In this document: one piece after another, positions 1 through 10,454 of the stretch
Layout of the letters: each line of letters begins with the position of its first letter
How positions within the stretch are numbered: the stretch's first letter is position 1
Assembly: GCA_040719455.1 (NCBI GenBank)
Contig: JBFDTN010000001.1
Location: forward strand, 2,079,501-2,143,500
Direction of reading: 5' to 3'
DNA: 64,000 bases
Source of the DNA: Streptococcus pneumoniae
GTDB taxonomy: Bacteria; Bacillota; Bacilli; Lactobacillales; Streptococcaceae
Notes under the pieces: model-generated
Told to the model about the DNA's origin: nothing
Database searches by the model: none
Seen by the model: the letters and a program-made list of their open reading frames with translations, nothing else
Program-made: the position numbers and the translations under genes

Positions 1-809
1 CTCCAATGATGTTTCATAGCACGATAAGGAAGTGATCCCTTGTCACAGTTCTTCATAATGGCAATCCGAGTAGCCATCATCGCTCTGCTCAGGTGCTGCA
101 TAATATGGAAACGATCCAGGACAATCTTTGCTTTCGGGAATAAGAAGTTAATGATGGGGATGTAGTTTCCAGCCATATCCATAGTTACGACTTTGACGTT
201 TTCCCTCATCTCTCTCGTGTATTTGAGGAAGTAGTTTTTAATGGTTGTTTGTCGATTATTCTCAAGAATAGTGATAATCTTTTTGGATTGAAAATCCTGA
301 GCGATAAATGCCAGCTTTCCCTTATTTCGAGAGAATTCATCCCACGAGAGGATTTTAGGTAATTGTGAGAACTGTTCCTTGAAGGAGAATTGATTCAGTT
401 TTCTCTGTACCACAGAGACAGAGATATGAAGTCTTCTAGCAATATCAGAGTTCGTTAGTTTTTCCGTATGTAGTTGAGTGATTTTATCCCGGACAGGTTG
501 AGAAATTTGATGATGTTTCTTGACGAGAGGCGTTTGAGAAACGGATACACGGAGACAACACTTGCATTTAAAGCGGCGTTTTCTCAGTTTTAGAAGAGTA
601 GGAAATCCTTGAATATCAAGCATAGGAATAGAGGATTCTCGTTGGAAGTCATATTTTATCATCTTTCCTTGGCAGTGAGGACAAGGAGGAGAAGGATAAT
701 CTAAGGTTGCTTGAATGAGGATATGGGATTTAGACTTGTAAGCAGAAGTGATGGTGATATTTTTATCTTTAATTCCGATAAGATTTGTGGTATTATGAAG
801 TTGTTCCAT
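1..809 (-). CDS. ISL3-family transposase (C-terminus beyond window edge)
   Basis: This is a DDE-type transposase of the ISL3 family, truncated only by the window edge. The minus-strand reading starts MEQLHNTTNLIGIKDKN. It continues with an N-terminal zinc-ribbon (CPHC about residue 45, CKCC about residue 78), then a helix-turn-helix (VRDKITQLHTEKLTNSDIAR), then the catalytic core start with the family signature MDMAGNY and LDRFHIMQHL. The ATG at 809 lies inside the element's own end. No frameshift or internal stop is seen in the visible 269 codons, so the gene may be intact. Confidence 0.9.
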   Translation of the reverse strand, partial: MEQLHNTTNLIGIKDKNITITSAYKSKSHILIQATLDYPSPPCPHCQGKMIKYDFQRESSIPMLDIQGFPTLLKLRKRRFKCKCCLRVSVSQTPLVKKHHQISQPVRDKITQLHTEKLTNSDIARRLHISVSVVQRKLNQFSFKEQFSQLPKILSWDEFSRNKGKLAFIAQDFQSKKIITILENNRQTTIKNYFLKYTREMRENVKVVTMDMAGNYIPIINFLFPKAKIVLDRFHIMQHLSRAMMATRIAIMKNCDKGSLPYRAMKHHW

Positions 810-931
810 ATGATTCTTTCTAATGTGAGTTTCGTCGCTTTTCATTATAGATTATATGGGACTTTTTTTCTACACTGAAAAGCCCTATAATCTCTTCAGT
901 GGAAGTTACCCACTACAGAAATTATAGAGCC
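1..931 (-). mobile_element. ISL3-family insertion sequence, partial (one end plus most of the transposase)
   Basis: The element reads leftward and continues past the left edge of the window. Its outer end is at about 931, where the minus strand begins GGCTCTATAATTTCTG, typical of the GG-starting ends of ISL3 elements. About 120 bp separate this end from the transposase start. The terminal 55 bp fold into an imperfect hairpin: CTATAAT at 885-891 pairs with ATTATAG, and AGTGG pairs with CCACT. A second copy of the same end lies at 2122-2182. Confidence 0.85.
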
Positions 932-1036
932 TTAATTGTTTGACTAAGGGCTTTTTTGTGTTGAGGAGATAAAAAAGGGGCTCAAAGCCCTGATGAATTG
1001 ATACTCTAGGAGAATCTTAGAGTGTTTTTTATTTCT

Positions 1037-2119
1037 TGAATTTACAATATAAGTGCACGATAAAAACTCATAAGATTTTTTCTAGTAAAATAAAACTGAA
1101 CAAACATCTTACGAAAGGAAATCTTATGAGCTACCATCATTTTACCATAGATGAACGAGAAAGTATTCTGATTTATCGTACTAAAGGGATGACCTTTTCT
1201 CAAATAGCACGACTATTACATCGGCACCCCTCAAGTATTAGTCGTGAATTAAAACGTCATTCAAAACAAGGCAACTATTCGCCTAGTAGGGCACAAACAG
1301 CTTATCATCTCGCTAAATCGCATTGTGGGCGAAAAAGGAAATTAGAAATAGACACTGAACTCAGTCAGACCGTCAAGCATCTTTTTCTTGAGTGTCAATG
1401 GTCGCCAGAAGAAATTGAGGGACGATTACGTTTAGAACGAGAAAGACCCGTCATTAGTTATCAAACCATTTATAGAGCTATCTATCGCGGTCACTTTGAC
1501 GACACGCCTCTTTCACATGGTGCTCGTGGGGTTGTTCGCAAACTTCGTCACCATGGTAAAACACGCCATACACAATCCCATGTGGAAAAGCGAGGAAAAA
1601 TTCCTATTTCTCATACCATTCATGAGAGGCCAATAGCAGCTAATGAACGCTCGAGAATAGGTGATTGGGAAGCCGATACTGTTGCTGGAAAGACTGGAAA
1701 AGCTTGCCTAGTAACACTCACTGATAGGCATTCCCGCTTCCTCAAAATTCAGAAAGTAGCTGTCAAGAAAAGTAAATTGGTTATAGAAGCCATGGTAAAT
1801 ATGTTAGAGTCCCTACCAAAAGAAACAGTGACTCCTGATAGAGGTAAGGAATTCTCAGGACATCCTGAACTCACCGAGAAACTAAATGTCGAAGTCTATT
1901 TTCCTGATCCTCATGCTCCTTGGCAACGAGGAACAAACGAGAATACAAATGGCTTATTGCGAGAGTATTTTCCAAAAGGAAGTGACTTAACAGAGGTAGA
2001 ACACTTGATCATTCAGGAATGGGAAGATAAATTAAACAACAGACCACGAAAATGTCTAAACTGGAAAACACCTTATGAAATTTTTTATGGGATAAATGTG
2101 CACTTAATTTGACAATTCG
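1037..2119 (+). mobile_element. IS30-family insertion sequence, complete
   Basis: Imperfect terminal inverted repeats of about 22 bp bound one transposase gene. The left repeat is 1037-1058 and ends in AAGTGCAC. The right repeat is 2098-2119 and begins GTGCACTT. About 17 of 22 positions match. The total length of about 1.08 kb and the single ORF are usual for IS30 elements. The right end touches a solo ISL3-type end (2122-2182), so this element sits among other IS remnants. No convincing target duplication is visible. Confidence 0.8.
1126..2112 (+). CDS. IS30-family transposase
   Basis: This 328-residue DDE transposase has an N-terminal helix-turn-helix typical of IS30 (FTIDERESILIYRTKGMTFS... 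HPSSISREL). The catalytic carboxylates can be seen in DWEADTV, TPDRGKEF and GTNENTNGLLREYFPKG. I chose the ATG at 1126 because GAAAGGAA lies 6-13 bases upstream and the protein then begins MSYHHFTIDER, the usual IS30 beginning. The longer in-frame reading from a TTG at 1036 starts inside the terminal repeat and has no ribosome binding site. The gene runs into the right inverted repeat, as in other family members, and appears intact. Confidence 0.92.
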   Translation: MSYHHFTIDERESILIYRTKGMTFSQIARLLHRHPSSISRELKRHSKQGNYSPSRAQTAYHLAKSHCGRKRKLEIDTELSQTVKHLFLECQWSPEEIEGRLRLERERPVISYQTIYRAIYRGHFDDTPLSHGARGVVRKLRHHGKTRHTQSHVEKRGKIPISHTIHERPIAANERSRIGDWEADTVAGKTGKACLVTLTDRHSRFLKIQKVAVKKSKLVIEAMVNMLESLPKETVTPDRGKEFSGHPELTEKLNVEVYFPDPHAPWQRGTNENTNGLLREYFPKGSDLTEVEHLIIQEWEDKLNNRPRKCLNWKTPYEIFYGINVHLI

Positions 2120-2121
2120 CC

Positions 2122-2182
2122 ACACTGAAAAAGCCCTATAATCTCTTCAGTGGAAGTTACCCACTACAGAAATTATAGAGCC
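2122..2182. repeat. Solo copy of the ISL3-type terminal sequence
   Basis: The segment is nearly identical to the ISL3 end at 870-931, with one extra A in the GAAAAAGCCC run, and is in the same orientation. No ISL3 transposase is attached. It directly abuts the right end of the IS30 element. It is most likely a remnant of a second ISL3 copy disrupted by the IS30 insertion or by deletion. Confidence 0.7.
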
Positions 2183-2259
2183 GAAAATCTGTCTTTTTGA
2201 TAATCCAGACTCAATAGATATTTATAGCATTTAAAATCCCCTATTTTTAAATAAGGATA

Positions 2260-2268
2260 TGGTATAAT
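2260..2268 (+). promoter_or_regulatory. Extended -10 promoter for the HAD phosphatase and M26 protease genes
   Basis: TGGTATAAT ends 30 bases before the HAD start codon. No good -35 is needed with the TGn extension. It lies outside the IS remnants, so transcription here does not depend on IS sequence. Confidence 0.65.
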
Positions 2269-2298
2269 GGAAGAAAAGTAAGATGGATGAGGTAGTGG

Positions 2299-3129
2299 AT
2301 GGATATACGAGTGATAGCCACGGATATGGATGGGACACTCTTGGATTCGCAAGGTCGCTATCCAAAAGAGCGATTCGAAAAGCTCCTAGAAAGTCTGGAA
2401 AAAAGAGGGATTCGCTTGGTGATTGCGACAGGAAATCACTTATCGCGGATGAGGTTGCTTTTCGGTGATTTGATGGGTCGTCTGTCTTTTGTGGCAGCGA
2501 ACGGTACTGTCTTGGTGGAGCAGGGGAGAGTTTTTTCTCAGCGTTTTTGGACAAGAGCAATGGTTCAGGATTGTTTGGCTTATTTTCATGGAAAATTACG
2601 GTCTTACCATGTTATTGTTGGCATGGAGGAGCAGAATATTGCGCTTGAGGGAACGGATTTTTCCTATGTTTATCAGTTGGTATCGCGTGAATCTGCTGAA
2701 GGCTTTTTATCCCGTATTCAGTATGTGGCAAGCTTTGATGACTTACCTTTGGGAAACTATTTGCGTGTGAGTTTGATGCTGAAAGAAGCAGAGGTTGAAG
2801 ACGTGATTAGGCAGTTTAATCAGACTTTCCAAGGGAGATTTGTCGCGGTGACGAGTGGATATGGTTCTGTCGATATTTTGGAGACAGGGATTCATAAAGC
2901 CTGGGGGTTAGAGCAACTCCTTACTAGATGGGATATGTCTGCTTCTCAATTAATGGCCTTTGGTGATAGCAATAATGATGTGGAAATGCTTGAGTTAGCT
3001 GCTTACTCCTATGCTATGGACAATGGAGATGAGGCAGCTAAACTCGCCGCAAATGCTTTAGCACCAACAAATGATCAAGCAGGAGTGCTACAAGTGATTG
3101 AAAACTATTTAAAAGATGGTGAAAAATAG
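2299..3129 (+). CDS. Cof-type HAD-IIB hydrolase (sugar-phosphate phosphatase family)
   Basis: This 276-residue cytoplasmic phosphatase belongs to the Cof/YidA HAD-IIB group. Motif I is DMDGT (nucleophile D9, acid D11). Motif II is the VIATG segment near residue 43. The C-terminal GDSNNDVEML supplies the Mg2+-binding acidic residues. The family hydrolyses small phosphorylated metabolites such as sugar phosphates or FMN; the substrate here is unknown. The ATG at 2299 follows GATGAGG at a normal distance. The stop is only 8 bases before the start of the M26 protease gene, so the two are probably co-transcribed. Confidence 0.9.
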   Translation: MDIRVIATDMDGTLLDSQGRYPKERFEKLLESLEKRGIRLVIATGNHLSRMRLLFGDLMGRLSFVAANGTVLVEQGRVFSQRFWTRAMVQDCLAYFHGKLRSYHVIVGMEEQNIALEGTDFSYVYQLVSRESAEGFLSRIQYVASFDDLPLGNYLRVSLMLKEAEVEDVIRQFNQTFQGRFVAVTSGYGSVDILETGIHKAWGLEQLLTRWDMSASQLMAFGDSNNDVEMLELAAYSYAMDNGDEAAKLAANALAPTNDQAGVLQVIENYLKDGEK

Positions 3130-3137
3130 GAGGAAAT

Positions 3138-6100
3138 ATGAAAGATTTTTATAGAAATGTCAGTCGATTTTCGATTCGGACCTTTTCGGTCGGAGCTGCC
3201 TCGGTCTTATTAGGGATGAGCCTCGTTGCGACGAGTTTACAAGAAACGGTACAGGCAGAAGAGATGAGCTCTTGTACCAAGATTACCTATCATTATGTGA
3301 GTGAAGATGAGCTGAGTGCCGATGAGAAAAAGCTAATTACAACAGCTCTTCCATCTAATATGGTGACAGGAGAGACAACCTATTACATGGTGTATCGTCC
3401 AGATGCTAAAGGAATCTTGCCAAAAACAGGATCAGACTTGACTGCCTTGTTAGTGACAGGAGCAGGTGTGGCATTTTTGGTCTGCGCTCTTGTGTTTCAC
3501 AAGAAAAAGAAGACTTGGATTGCGACCGCTTTTGTGGTAACCAGTTTGGGCCAAGTAGTAGCAGTACCTGAAGTATCAGCGATTACGCATAATTTATTTG
3601 CACACTTGACCCAAGAATTTTGCTTGCCAAATGGCGGTATCATGCCAGAAAAAGTCCGTGATATTGATGGCTATCACTTTGTTGGTTATATTGTAGAAGC
3701 AGCACAAAAAGCCCAATCAACAGCTCCAACTGAGCAGGTGAAAAAAGAGCTTTCAAGCGATGACACAAAGCCAGCTATGCCAGAGCCAGAGGTTGAAAAA
3801 CATTATGAAGTTCCGACTGCTAACATTCCGACGGTAGAAAAGCCCGTTTTCCCAGTAGAGGAAGTTCCTGTCACTCCGGATCCAGAGGTTGAAAAACATT
3901 ATGAAGTTCCGACTGCTAACATTCCAACGGTAGAAAAGCCTGTTTTACCAGTAGAGGAAGTTGCAGTTACTCCGGAGCCAGGGGTTGAAAAACATTATGA
4001 AGTTCCCACCTCCAACATTCCAACGGTAGAAAAGCCTGTTTTCCCAGTAGAGGAAGTTCTGGTCACTCCAGAGCCAGAGGTTGAAAAGCATTACGAAGTT
4101 CCGACTGCTAACATTCCGACAGTAGAGAAACCTGTCTTGCCAGTAGAGGAAGTTCCTGTCACTCCGGAGCCAGAGGTTGAAAAACATTACGAAGTTCCGA
4201 CTGCTAACATTCCAACGGTAGAGCAACCTGTTTTCCCAGTAGATGAGGTTCCTGTCACTCCGGAGCCAGAGGTTGAAAAGCATTACGAAGTTCCCACCTC
4301 CAACATTCCAACGGTAGAAAAGCCCGTTTTCCCAGTAGATGAGGTTCCTGTCACTCCGGAGCCAGAGGTTGAAAAGCATTACGAAGTTCCGACTGCTGAC
4401 ATTCCAACGGTAGAAAAGCCCGTTTTCCCAGTAGATGAGGTTCCTCATTATGAAGTCCCAAGTGAGAATATTCCAACGGTAGAGAAACCGATTCTGCCAA
4501 TTGAAGAAGTCCCTCAGTATGATGTTCCGCAGGACAATATTCCGACGGTGGATCAGCCAGTAGCTCCGTTGGAGTTGATTGTGGCTGCGGATAAGTTAGA
4601 TCAAGGCTTGAAAAAAGAAGTCAATACTAGCAAGAAAACACCAGAAAGTATAGCTGATTATCAGACGGCAAAAGATAAGGCTAACACAGCCTTGGCAGAC
4701 GCAAATACTGTAATTGCAGACAAGGCAGCTAGTCCAGAAAAGATCGCAGAAGCTCAGAAAAAGGTAGAAGAAGCCCTCAAAAACTTAGAAGCAGCAGAAG
4801 CAGCTTTGAAAAATCAATCACTCACCAAGCCAACGTTGACTTTTTCAGCTTTAGAAAAGAAAGAAAAAGACAAGTCTGTCCGTGTCAGCTATCAATTAAT
4901 TGATCCAGATAATAGCTTCGTATCTGCGACTGCTCAGATTTTTGCAGGGGACAAGCTAGTTAAAGAAGTAAAACTGTCTAAGGATGATTTGGCAGGGGCA
5001 GTTATTTCAGGTTTGGATTATGATGTTGATTATCAGCTGAAGACAGTCTTTGAATATGCAACCTTGGCTGAAAATGCGCGTGAAACGCTTCCTGATGTAG
5101 AGGCTTTTGTCCTTGAACGCAAGCAGATTGAGCTGAAAAACTTACGCGACCTTTCTCTTTATACCTATAAAGGTGGTGTCAAGACCAAGGTCATCAGTCT
5201 TCAAGAAATTGGGGATATTAAGGACTATTTTGCAAGTTTTGTATCAGAAACCGGCAAGGAAGTAGAGTTACCAATCAAGGAAATTGTGGCAGACGGAGCG
5301 AGCTTTAAGGTCGTAGCGACTCATCCTGAGCTGGTTCAGCGAAGTGAGACTGGTGATTATGTAGATGACTATACTTTCAACATTGGTCGGATTGCCCCAG
5401 CTCAAAATGGCATTTATACCTCTTTCAAAGACTTGATCGATTCCATCAATGCCAATCCAAGTGGCACTTTTACACTGGGTGCAGATCTCAGCGCAGATGA
5501 ACTTGGGGTGCCAAGTGCCAGCTATGTGACAGTACCATTTACAGGGACACTGACAGGTGTAAATGGCGGTAAAAACTTCACCATTTATGGTTTGAAAGCT
5601 CCACTGTTTGCCAGCACGAATGGCGCTAGCCTAACCAATCTTAATTTGGCAGATGTAGCGATTAGAAGCGCTAATGCAAATGCAGCAACGCTGGTTAATA
5701 CAGCTCAAAATACGACCATTCGCAATGTAGCAGTGACAGGTGCGATTGAAGCGCCTAACAATGTAGCTGGATTGGTTTATGATGCAGCATCTGGTACAAA
5801 GATCCAAGATGTGGATCTGGATATGACCATTCGGACAACGAAAACAGACGGAGAAATGATCTCTGGTGGTTTGGTTGGAAAATTGCGTGATAGTAGTATT
5901 GAAAAAGCCCATATCAATGCTCAGATTGATACCTATGTCAACTCAGGACAAGCCTTTGGTGGTATTATTGGTAGCGCAGAAGGCAAAACGCCAAGTATCC
6001 AAGATGTTTATGTCGAAGGCTTATTGGACAATAAAAAAGGTGGTCGTGTCGGTGCGATTGCAGGAAATCCAGGAAATACAGCTCTACATCGTATCGTTTC

Positions 6101-8843
6101 TGGCATGACGGTGAGAGGTGGTTCGGACTATGTTGGAGCAGGAACTCCAACCAATACGACAGAGCTTTACCGCATTGAAAATCGCTCAACTGCAAGTGTT
6201 CAATCTAATAAACTGACAGAAATTCCAGCAGATGAGGCCAAGGCGAAGATTGATGCTATGGGGTTGACCGCAAGCTTGTCTGACAAGGAAAGCTTGGTTG
6301 GTGCGACTTCTAAGACCATTGATTACAGTACCTTGCCAAATTATGAGGCGGAGCGTGAGATAGCCTATCGCAATACCGAAAAACTCCTACCTTTCTATAA
6401 TCGTGAATACATCGTTAAGCAAGGAAACAAGATTGACGCTTCAAGCAAGCTCTACACGACTAAGCTTGTGTCTGTCGTGCCGATGAAGGACAAGGTAGTT
6501 GTGGCGGATCTCTACAAGGATAAGACAGCGATCAATCGTCTCATGCTCCACTATGCAGACGGTACGGTCGAATATGTCAATCTAGCGCTTGGTGAAACCT
6601 TTGCTGATAATACCATTCAAGAGTACAAATTAGCAGGAGGTGAGCTGCTCTATACGCCTGAGCAATTCATGACGGATCCTTCTGATGTGATTGCGACAGC
6701 CATGACGCGGGTAGCTGGTTTAGGCTACTTCTCAGAAGATGTTTGGAAAGTGACCCAAAGGCATCCTGAGACAGAAGCAGATAGCCCAGATTTATCACCG
6801 ATTGAGCCTTATCAACGTGAGATTTTAGAAGTTCTTTCTCTCAAGAATGCCTTTGATGAAGTCAACAGCCGTGCCAAGGAAGTCTTTGAGGCAGCTCTGG
6901 CACAGAGTGTAGCGGCTGATTTCACGGCTTCTCCAATGAAGACTCAGATGCAGGATTATATGCGCAAAAATGCCGTGGCTATTCTAGTTGGTGCGACCTA
7001 TCTCAACCGTCTCTACAAGATTCAGTTTGGTAAGATGAATGTAGGAGAGCTTGCAACCTTCTATCAAAACTTCTTTGGCAATCAAGTCAATAGCCTAGAA
7101 TTTCTAGCCAATCTCGGTCGGATGGGCAATGATGCACTGGATATTAAGAACAATCCAGCTACTTATGAGAAATGGATTGCTCCAGTGTCTGGTTATAACA
7201 ATCTCCGTGACTATCTCAGTGCTTACCGGACACGCTTTACGACTATGAGTGAAAATGACTGGTTCAAATCAGCAACTAAGGCGCATATCGCAGAAGCAGC
7301 GTCTAAGGAATTGCCAGATCAAACCTATCAAGTCTATGACCAGCTTAACCGGATTGATCATACTCGCTTGATCTTGCCACTCTTGAACTTGACGACAGAA
7401 GGCATCTATGTCATGAGCAATATGACTACGCTCTCCTTTGGGATGTACGACCGCTATATGGATATGTCTTTGAAAGAGACAGATCCAGCAAAATATGCGA
7501 GTGAAATCGAGCGAGTTGACAAGCTAGTAGATTACTATGCCAAGGTGCAGGCAAATCATTTTGACTTCTGGTACCGCATTGCAAAACCTGAGGTCAAAGA
7601 GCGCCTATATAGCAGAAGAGATATACCGATTCCATCTTGGGATGGGTACCTGATTCCGAAATTTGGCAATAAGGAATCCTATTGGATGCCGAAATTTGGT
7701 GAGGGAGCGTCTCCTCGGATGACAGACTTCTTTGCACCGATTGGCAAATACTATACCTCAAACGGTCTAGGGGCTTATGCGACGGGTTCTTTGGTTCACT
7801 TTGTCCTTGATCGTATGTTGGATCTTTACGGAGAATCCGTCTTTACCCATGAGATGACTCATAACTTTGACGGAACGATTTACCTCGGTGGTCATGGTCG
7901 TAGGGAAACTCTTGGAGCAGAAGTCTTTGCCCAAGGCTTATTGCAATCGACAAGCACGGCTACCAACCAAATCTTTTCTCTGAATACTCATGCAGATTTT
8001 GCAGAAGTGGACGGCGGAAAATTTGCAACCAACCGCGTGCACAATCTATCACCAGAACGCTTCCAGACAGAAGCTGACTTAAAAGCCTATAGTCAAGGTC
8101 AGATGGATGTGATTTATACTTTGGAAGCCTTGGAAGCAAATGCTTTGGTGAAACTTGCAAAAGAAGACCAGGCACTCTTCTACAAGAAGATTGAACGTTT
8201 GAATGACATAGGTGAATCGAAGATTCGTCAAATGACTGCGGAAGAAGTACAGTCCCTAACCCTTGCGAGCGTCAATGACTTGGTGGACAATGATATTCTT
8301 CTTGGAACACATGGATTCCATGCAAATAAGGACAAGATTGGCAAGAACGGCTATGACCACGAAGTATTGTTTGCGGCAAATTACAGTGGTCTGACTAATC
8401 CACATGGCTCATCGGATAGCTTGACCATTAAGCGTCTAGCCTTTGAATTGCTAGGAGAAACGGGCTATGATGGCTTTATTGCCTATCTATCTAACCAGTA
8501 CCGTGCAGCAGCTCAAGCAGAGGGCAAGGTCTTTAACGATGAGTATATCTTGAAGAAGATTTCAAATGGAGCATACGCTGACTTCCATGCCTTCAAGAAA
8601 GCCATGTACCAACGCCGTTTGGACAAGGTTGGTCAGTTGAAGCCAGTCACCTTTACCTATGCGAAAAACACTTATACTGCTGATCAAGCAACCTTGAATC
8701 GCTTGATTGGAGAGGCAGTTGAAGCCGACTTGGCAGCCTTTAAAGCCAAGAAAGCAACCAACAATCTCTTTGCGCTCAAAGAAGCGATTTACAAAGCTTA
8801 TCTTTTAGATACAGATGATTTTAGAGCATCGATTTATCAATAA
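3138..8843 (+). CDS. M26-family zinc metalloprotease (IgA1 protease / ZmpB-like), cell-wall surface protein
   Basis: This is a 1,901-residue secreted zinc protease of the streptococcal IgA1-protease/Zmp family. It has a YSIRK-like signal (FSIRTFSVGAASVLLG, residues 11-26). The sortase motif LPKTG is at 94-98, followed by a membrane helix and KKKK; this N-terminal placement is typical of the family. Residues 217-478 are a proline/valine-rich repeat of 32-residue units. Residues about 484-559 are alanine/lysine-rich and helical. A GLUG-like beta region lies around 790-1000. The catalytic site is HEMTH (H1571, E1572, H1575), with the third zinc ligand E1595 twenty residues on, as in family M26. 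RBS AGGAGG precedes the ATG. Whether it cleaves IgA1 or another host protein cannot be told from sequence. Confidence 0.92.
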   Translation: MKDFYRNVSRFSIRTFSVGAASVLLGMSLVATSLQETVQAEEMSSCTKITYHYVSEDELSADEKKLITTALPSNMVTGETTYYMVYRPDAKGILPKTGSDLTALLVTGAGVAFLVCALVFHKKKKTWIATAFVVTSLGQVVAVPEVSAITHNLFAHLTQEFCLPNGGIMPEKVRDIDGYHFVGYIVEAAQKAQSTAPTEQVKKELSSDDTKPAMPEPEVEKHYEVPTANIPTVEKPVFPVEEVPVTPDPEVEKHYEVPTANIPTVEKPVLPVEEVAVTPEPGVEKHYEVPTSNIPTVEKPVFPVEEVLVTPEPEVEKHYEVPTANIPTVEKPVLPVEEVPVTPEPEVEKHYEVPTANIPTVEQPVFPVDEVPVTPEPEVEKHYEVPTSNIPTVEKPVFPVDEVPVTPEPEVEKHYEVPTADIPTVEKPVFPVDEVPHYEVPSENIPTVEKPILPIEEVPQYDVPQDNIPTVDQPVAPLELIVAADKLDQGLKKEVNTSKKTPESIADYQTAKDKANTALADANTVIADKAASPEKIAEAQKKVEEALKNLEAAEAALKNQSLTKPTLTFSALEKKEKDKSVRVSYQLIDPDNSFVSATAQIFAGDKLVKEVKLSKDDLAGAVISGLDYDVDYQLKTVFEYATLAENARETLPDVEAFVLERKQIELKNLRDLSLYTYKGGVKTKVISLQEIGDIKDYFASFVSETGKEVELPIKEIVADGASFKVVATHPELVQRSETGDYVDDYTFNIGRIAPAQNGIYTSFKDLIDSINANPSGTFTLGADLSADELGVPSASYVTVPFTGTLTGVNGGKNFTIYGLKAPLFASTNGASLTNLNLADVAIRSANANAATLVNTAQNTTIRNVAVTGAIEAPNNVAGLVYDAASGTKIQDVDLDMTIRTTKTDGEMISGGLVGKLRDSSIEKAHINAQIDTYVNSGQAFGGIIGSAEGKTPSIQDVYVEGLLDNKKGGRVGAIAGNPGNTALHRIVSGMTVRGGSDYVGAGTPTNTTELYRIENRSTASVQSNKLTEIPADEAKAKIDAMGLTASLSDKESLVGATSKTIDYSTLPNYEAEREIAYRNTEKLLPFYNREYIVKQGNKIDASSKLYTTKLVSVVPMKDKVVVADLYKDKTAINRLMLHYADGTVEYVNLALGETFADNTIQEYKLAGGELLYTPEQFMTDPSDVIATAMTRVAGLGYFSEDVWKVTQRHPETEADSPDLSPIEPYQREILEVLSLKNAFDEVNSRAKEVFEAALAQSVAADFTASPMKTQMQDYMRKNAVAILVGATYLNRLYKIQFGKMNVGELATFYQNFFGNQVNSLEFLANLGRMGNDALDIKNNPATYEKWIAPVSGYNNLRDYLSAYRTRFTTMSENDWFKSATKAHIAEAASKELPDQTYQVYDQLNRIDHTRLILPLLNLTTEGIYVMSNMTTLSFGMYDRYMDMSLKETDPAKYASEIERVDKLVDYYAKVQANHFDFWYRIAKPEVKERLYSRRDIPIPSWDGYLIPKFGNKESYWMPKFGEGASPRMTDFFAPIGKYYTSNGLGAYATGSLVHFVLDRMLDLYGESVFTHEMTHNFDGTIYLGGHGRRETLGAEVFAQGLLQSTSTATNQIFSLNTHADFAEVDGGKFATNRVHNLSPERFQTEADLKAYSQGQMDVIYTLEALEANALVKLAKEDQALFYKKIERLNDIGESKIRQMTAEEVQSLTLASVNDLVDNDILLGTHGFHANKDKIGKNGYDHEVLFAANYSGLTNPHGSSDSLTIKRLAFELLGETGYDGFIAYLSNQYRAAAQAEGKVFNDEYILKKISNGAYADFHAFKKAMYQRRLDKVGQLKPVTFTYAKNTYTADQATLNRLIGEAVEADLAAFKAKKATNNLFALKEAIYKAYLLDTDDFRASIYQ
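3787..4570 (+). repeat. Tandem 96-bp coding repeats in the M26 protease
   Basis: Seven near-identical 96-bp units (32 residues, core HYEVPTANIPTVEKP) repeat exactly in phase: the His codon occurs at 3801, 3897, 3993 and so on. Two shorter degenerate units follow (HYEVPSENIPTVEKP, QYDVPQDNIPTVDQP). The region probably forms an extended wall-spanning stalk and is expected to vary in copy number between strains. It creates a spurious 167-codon open frame on the other strand. Confidence 0.93.
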
Positions 8844-8850
8844 AACAAGG

Positions 8851-8901
8851 AAAGAGGTTGGGACATCGTCCTCGTGGGCGTTTGTCCCACTCTCTTTTCT
8901 T
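8851..8901 (+). terminator. Rho-independent terminator after the M26 protease gene
   Basis: AAGAGGTTGGGACA pairs with TGTCCCACTCTCTT around an inner CGTCC/GGGCG stem, followed by TTTTCTT. The GTGGGAC/GTCCCAC core recurs in other terminators of this window. Confidence 0.8.
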
Positions 8902-8903
8902 AA

Positions 8904-10448
<1,545 letters not shown>

Positions 10449-10454
10449 AACAAA

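Noticed and set aside
3945-4448. A 167-codon open frame on the minus strand inside the M26 gene
   Set aside because: It exists only because the 96-bp coding repeats are read in antisense; it has no ribosome binding site and repeats with the same period.
3787-4570. Regularly spaced repeats that could suggest a CRISPR array
   Set aside because: The units are contiguous 96-bp coding repeats in frame with the protease and there are no unique spacers or cas genes.
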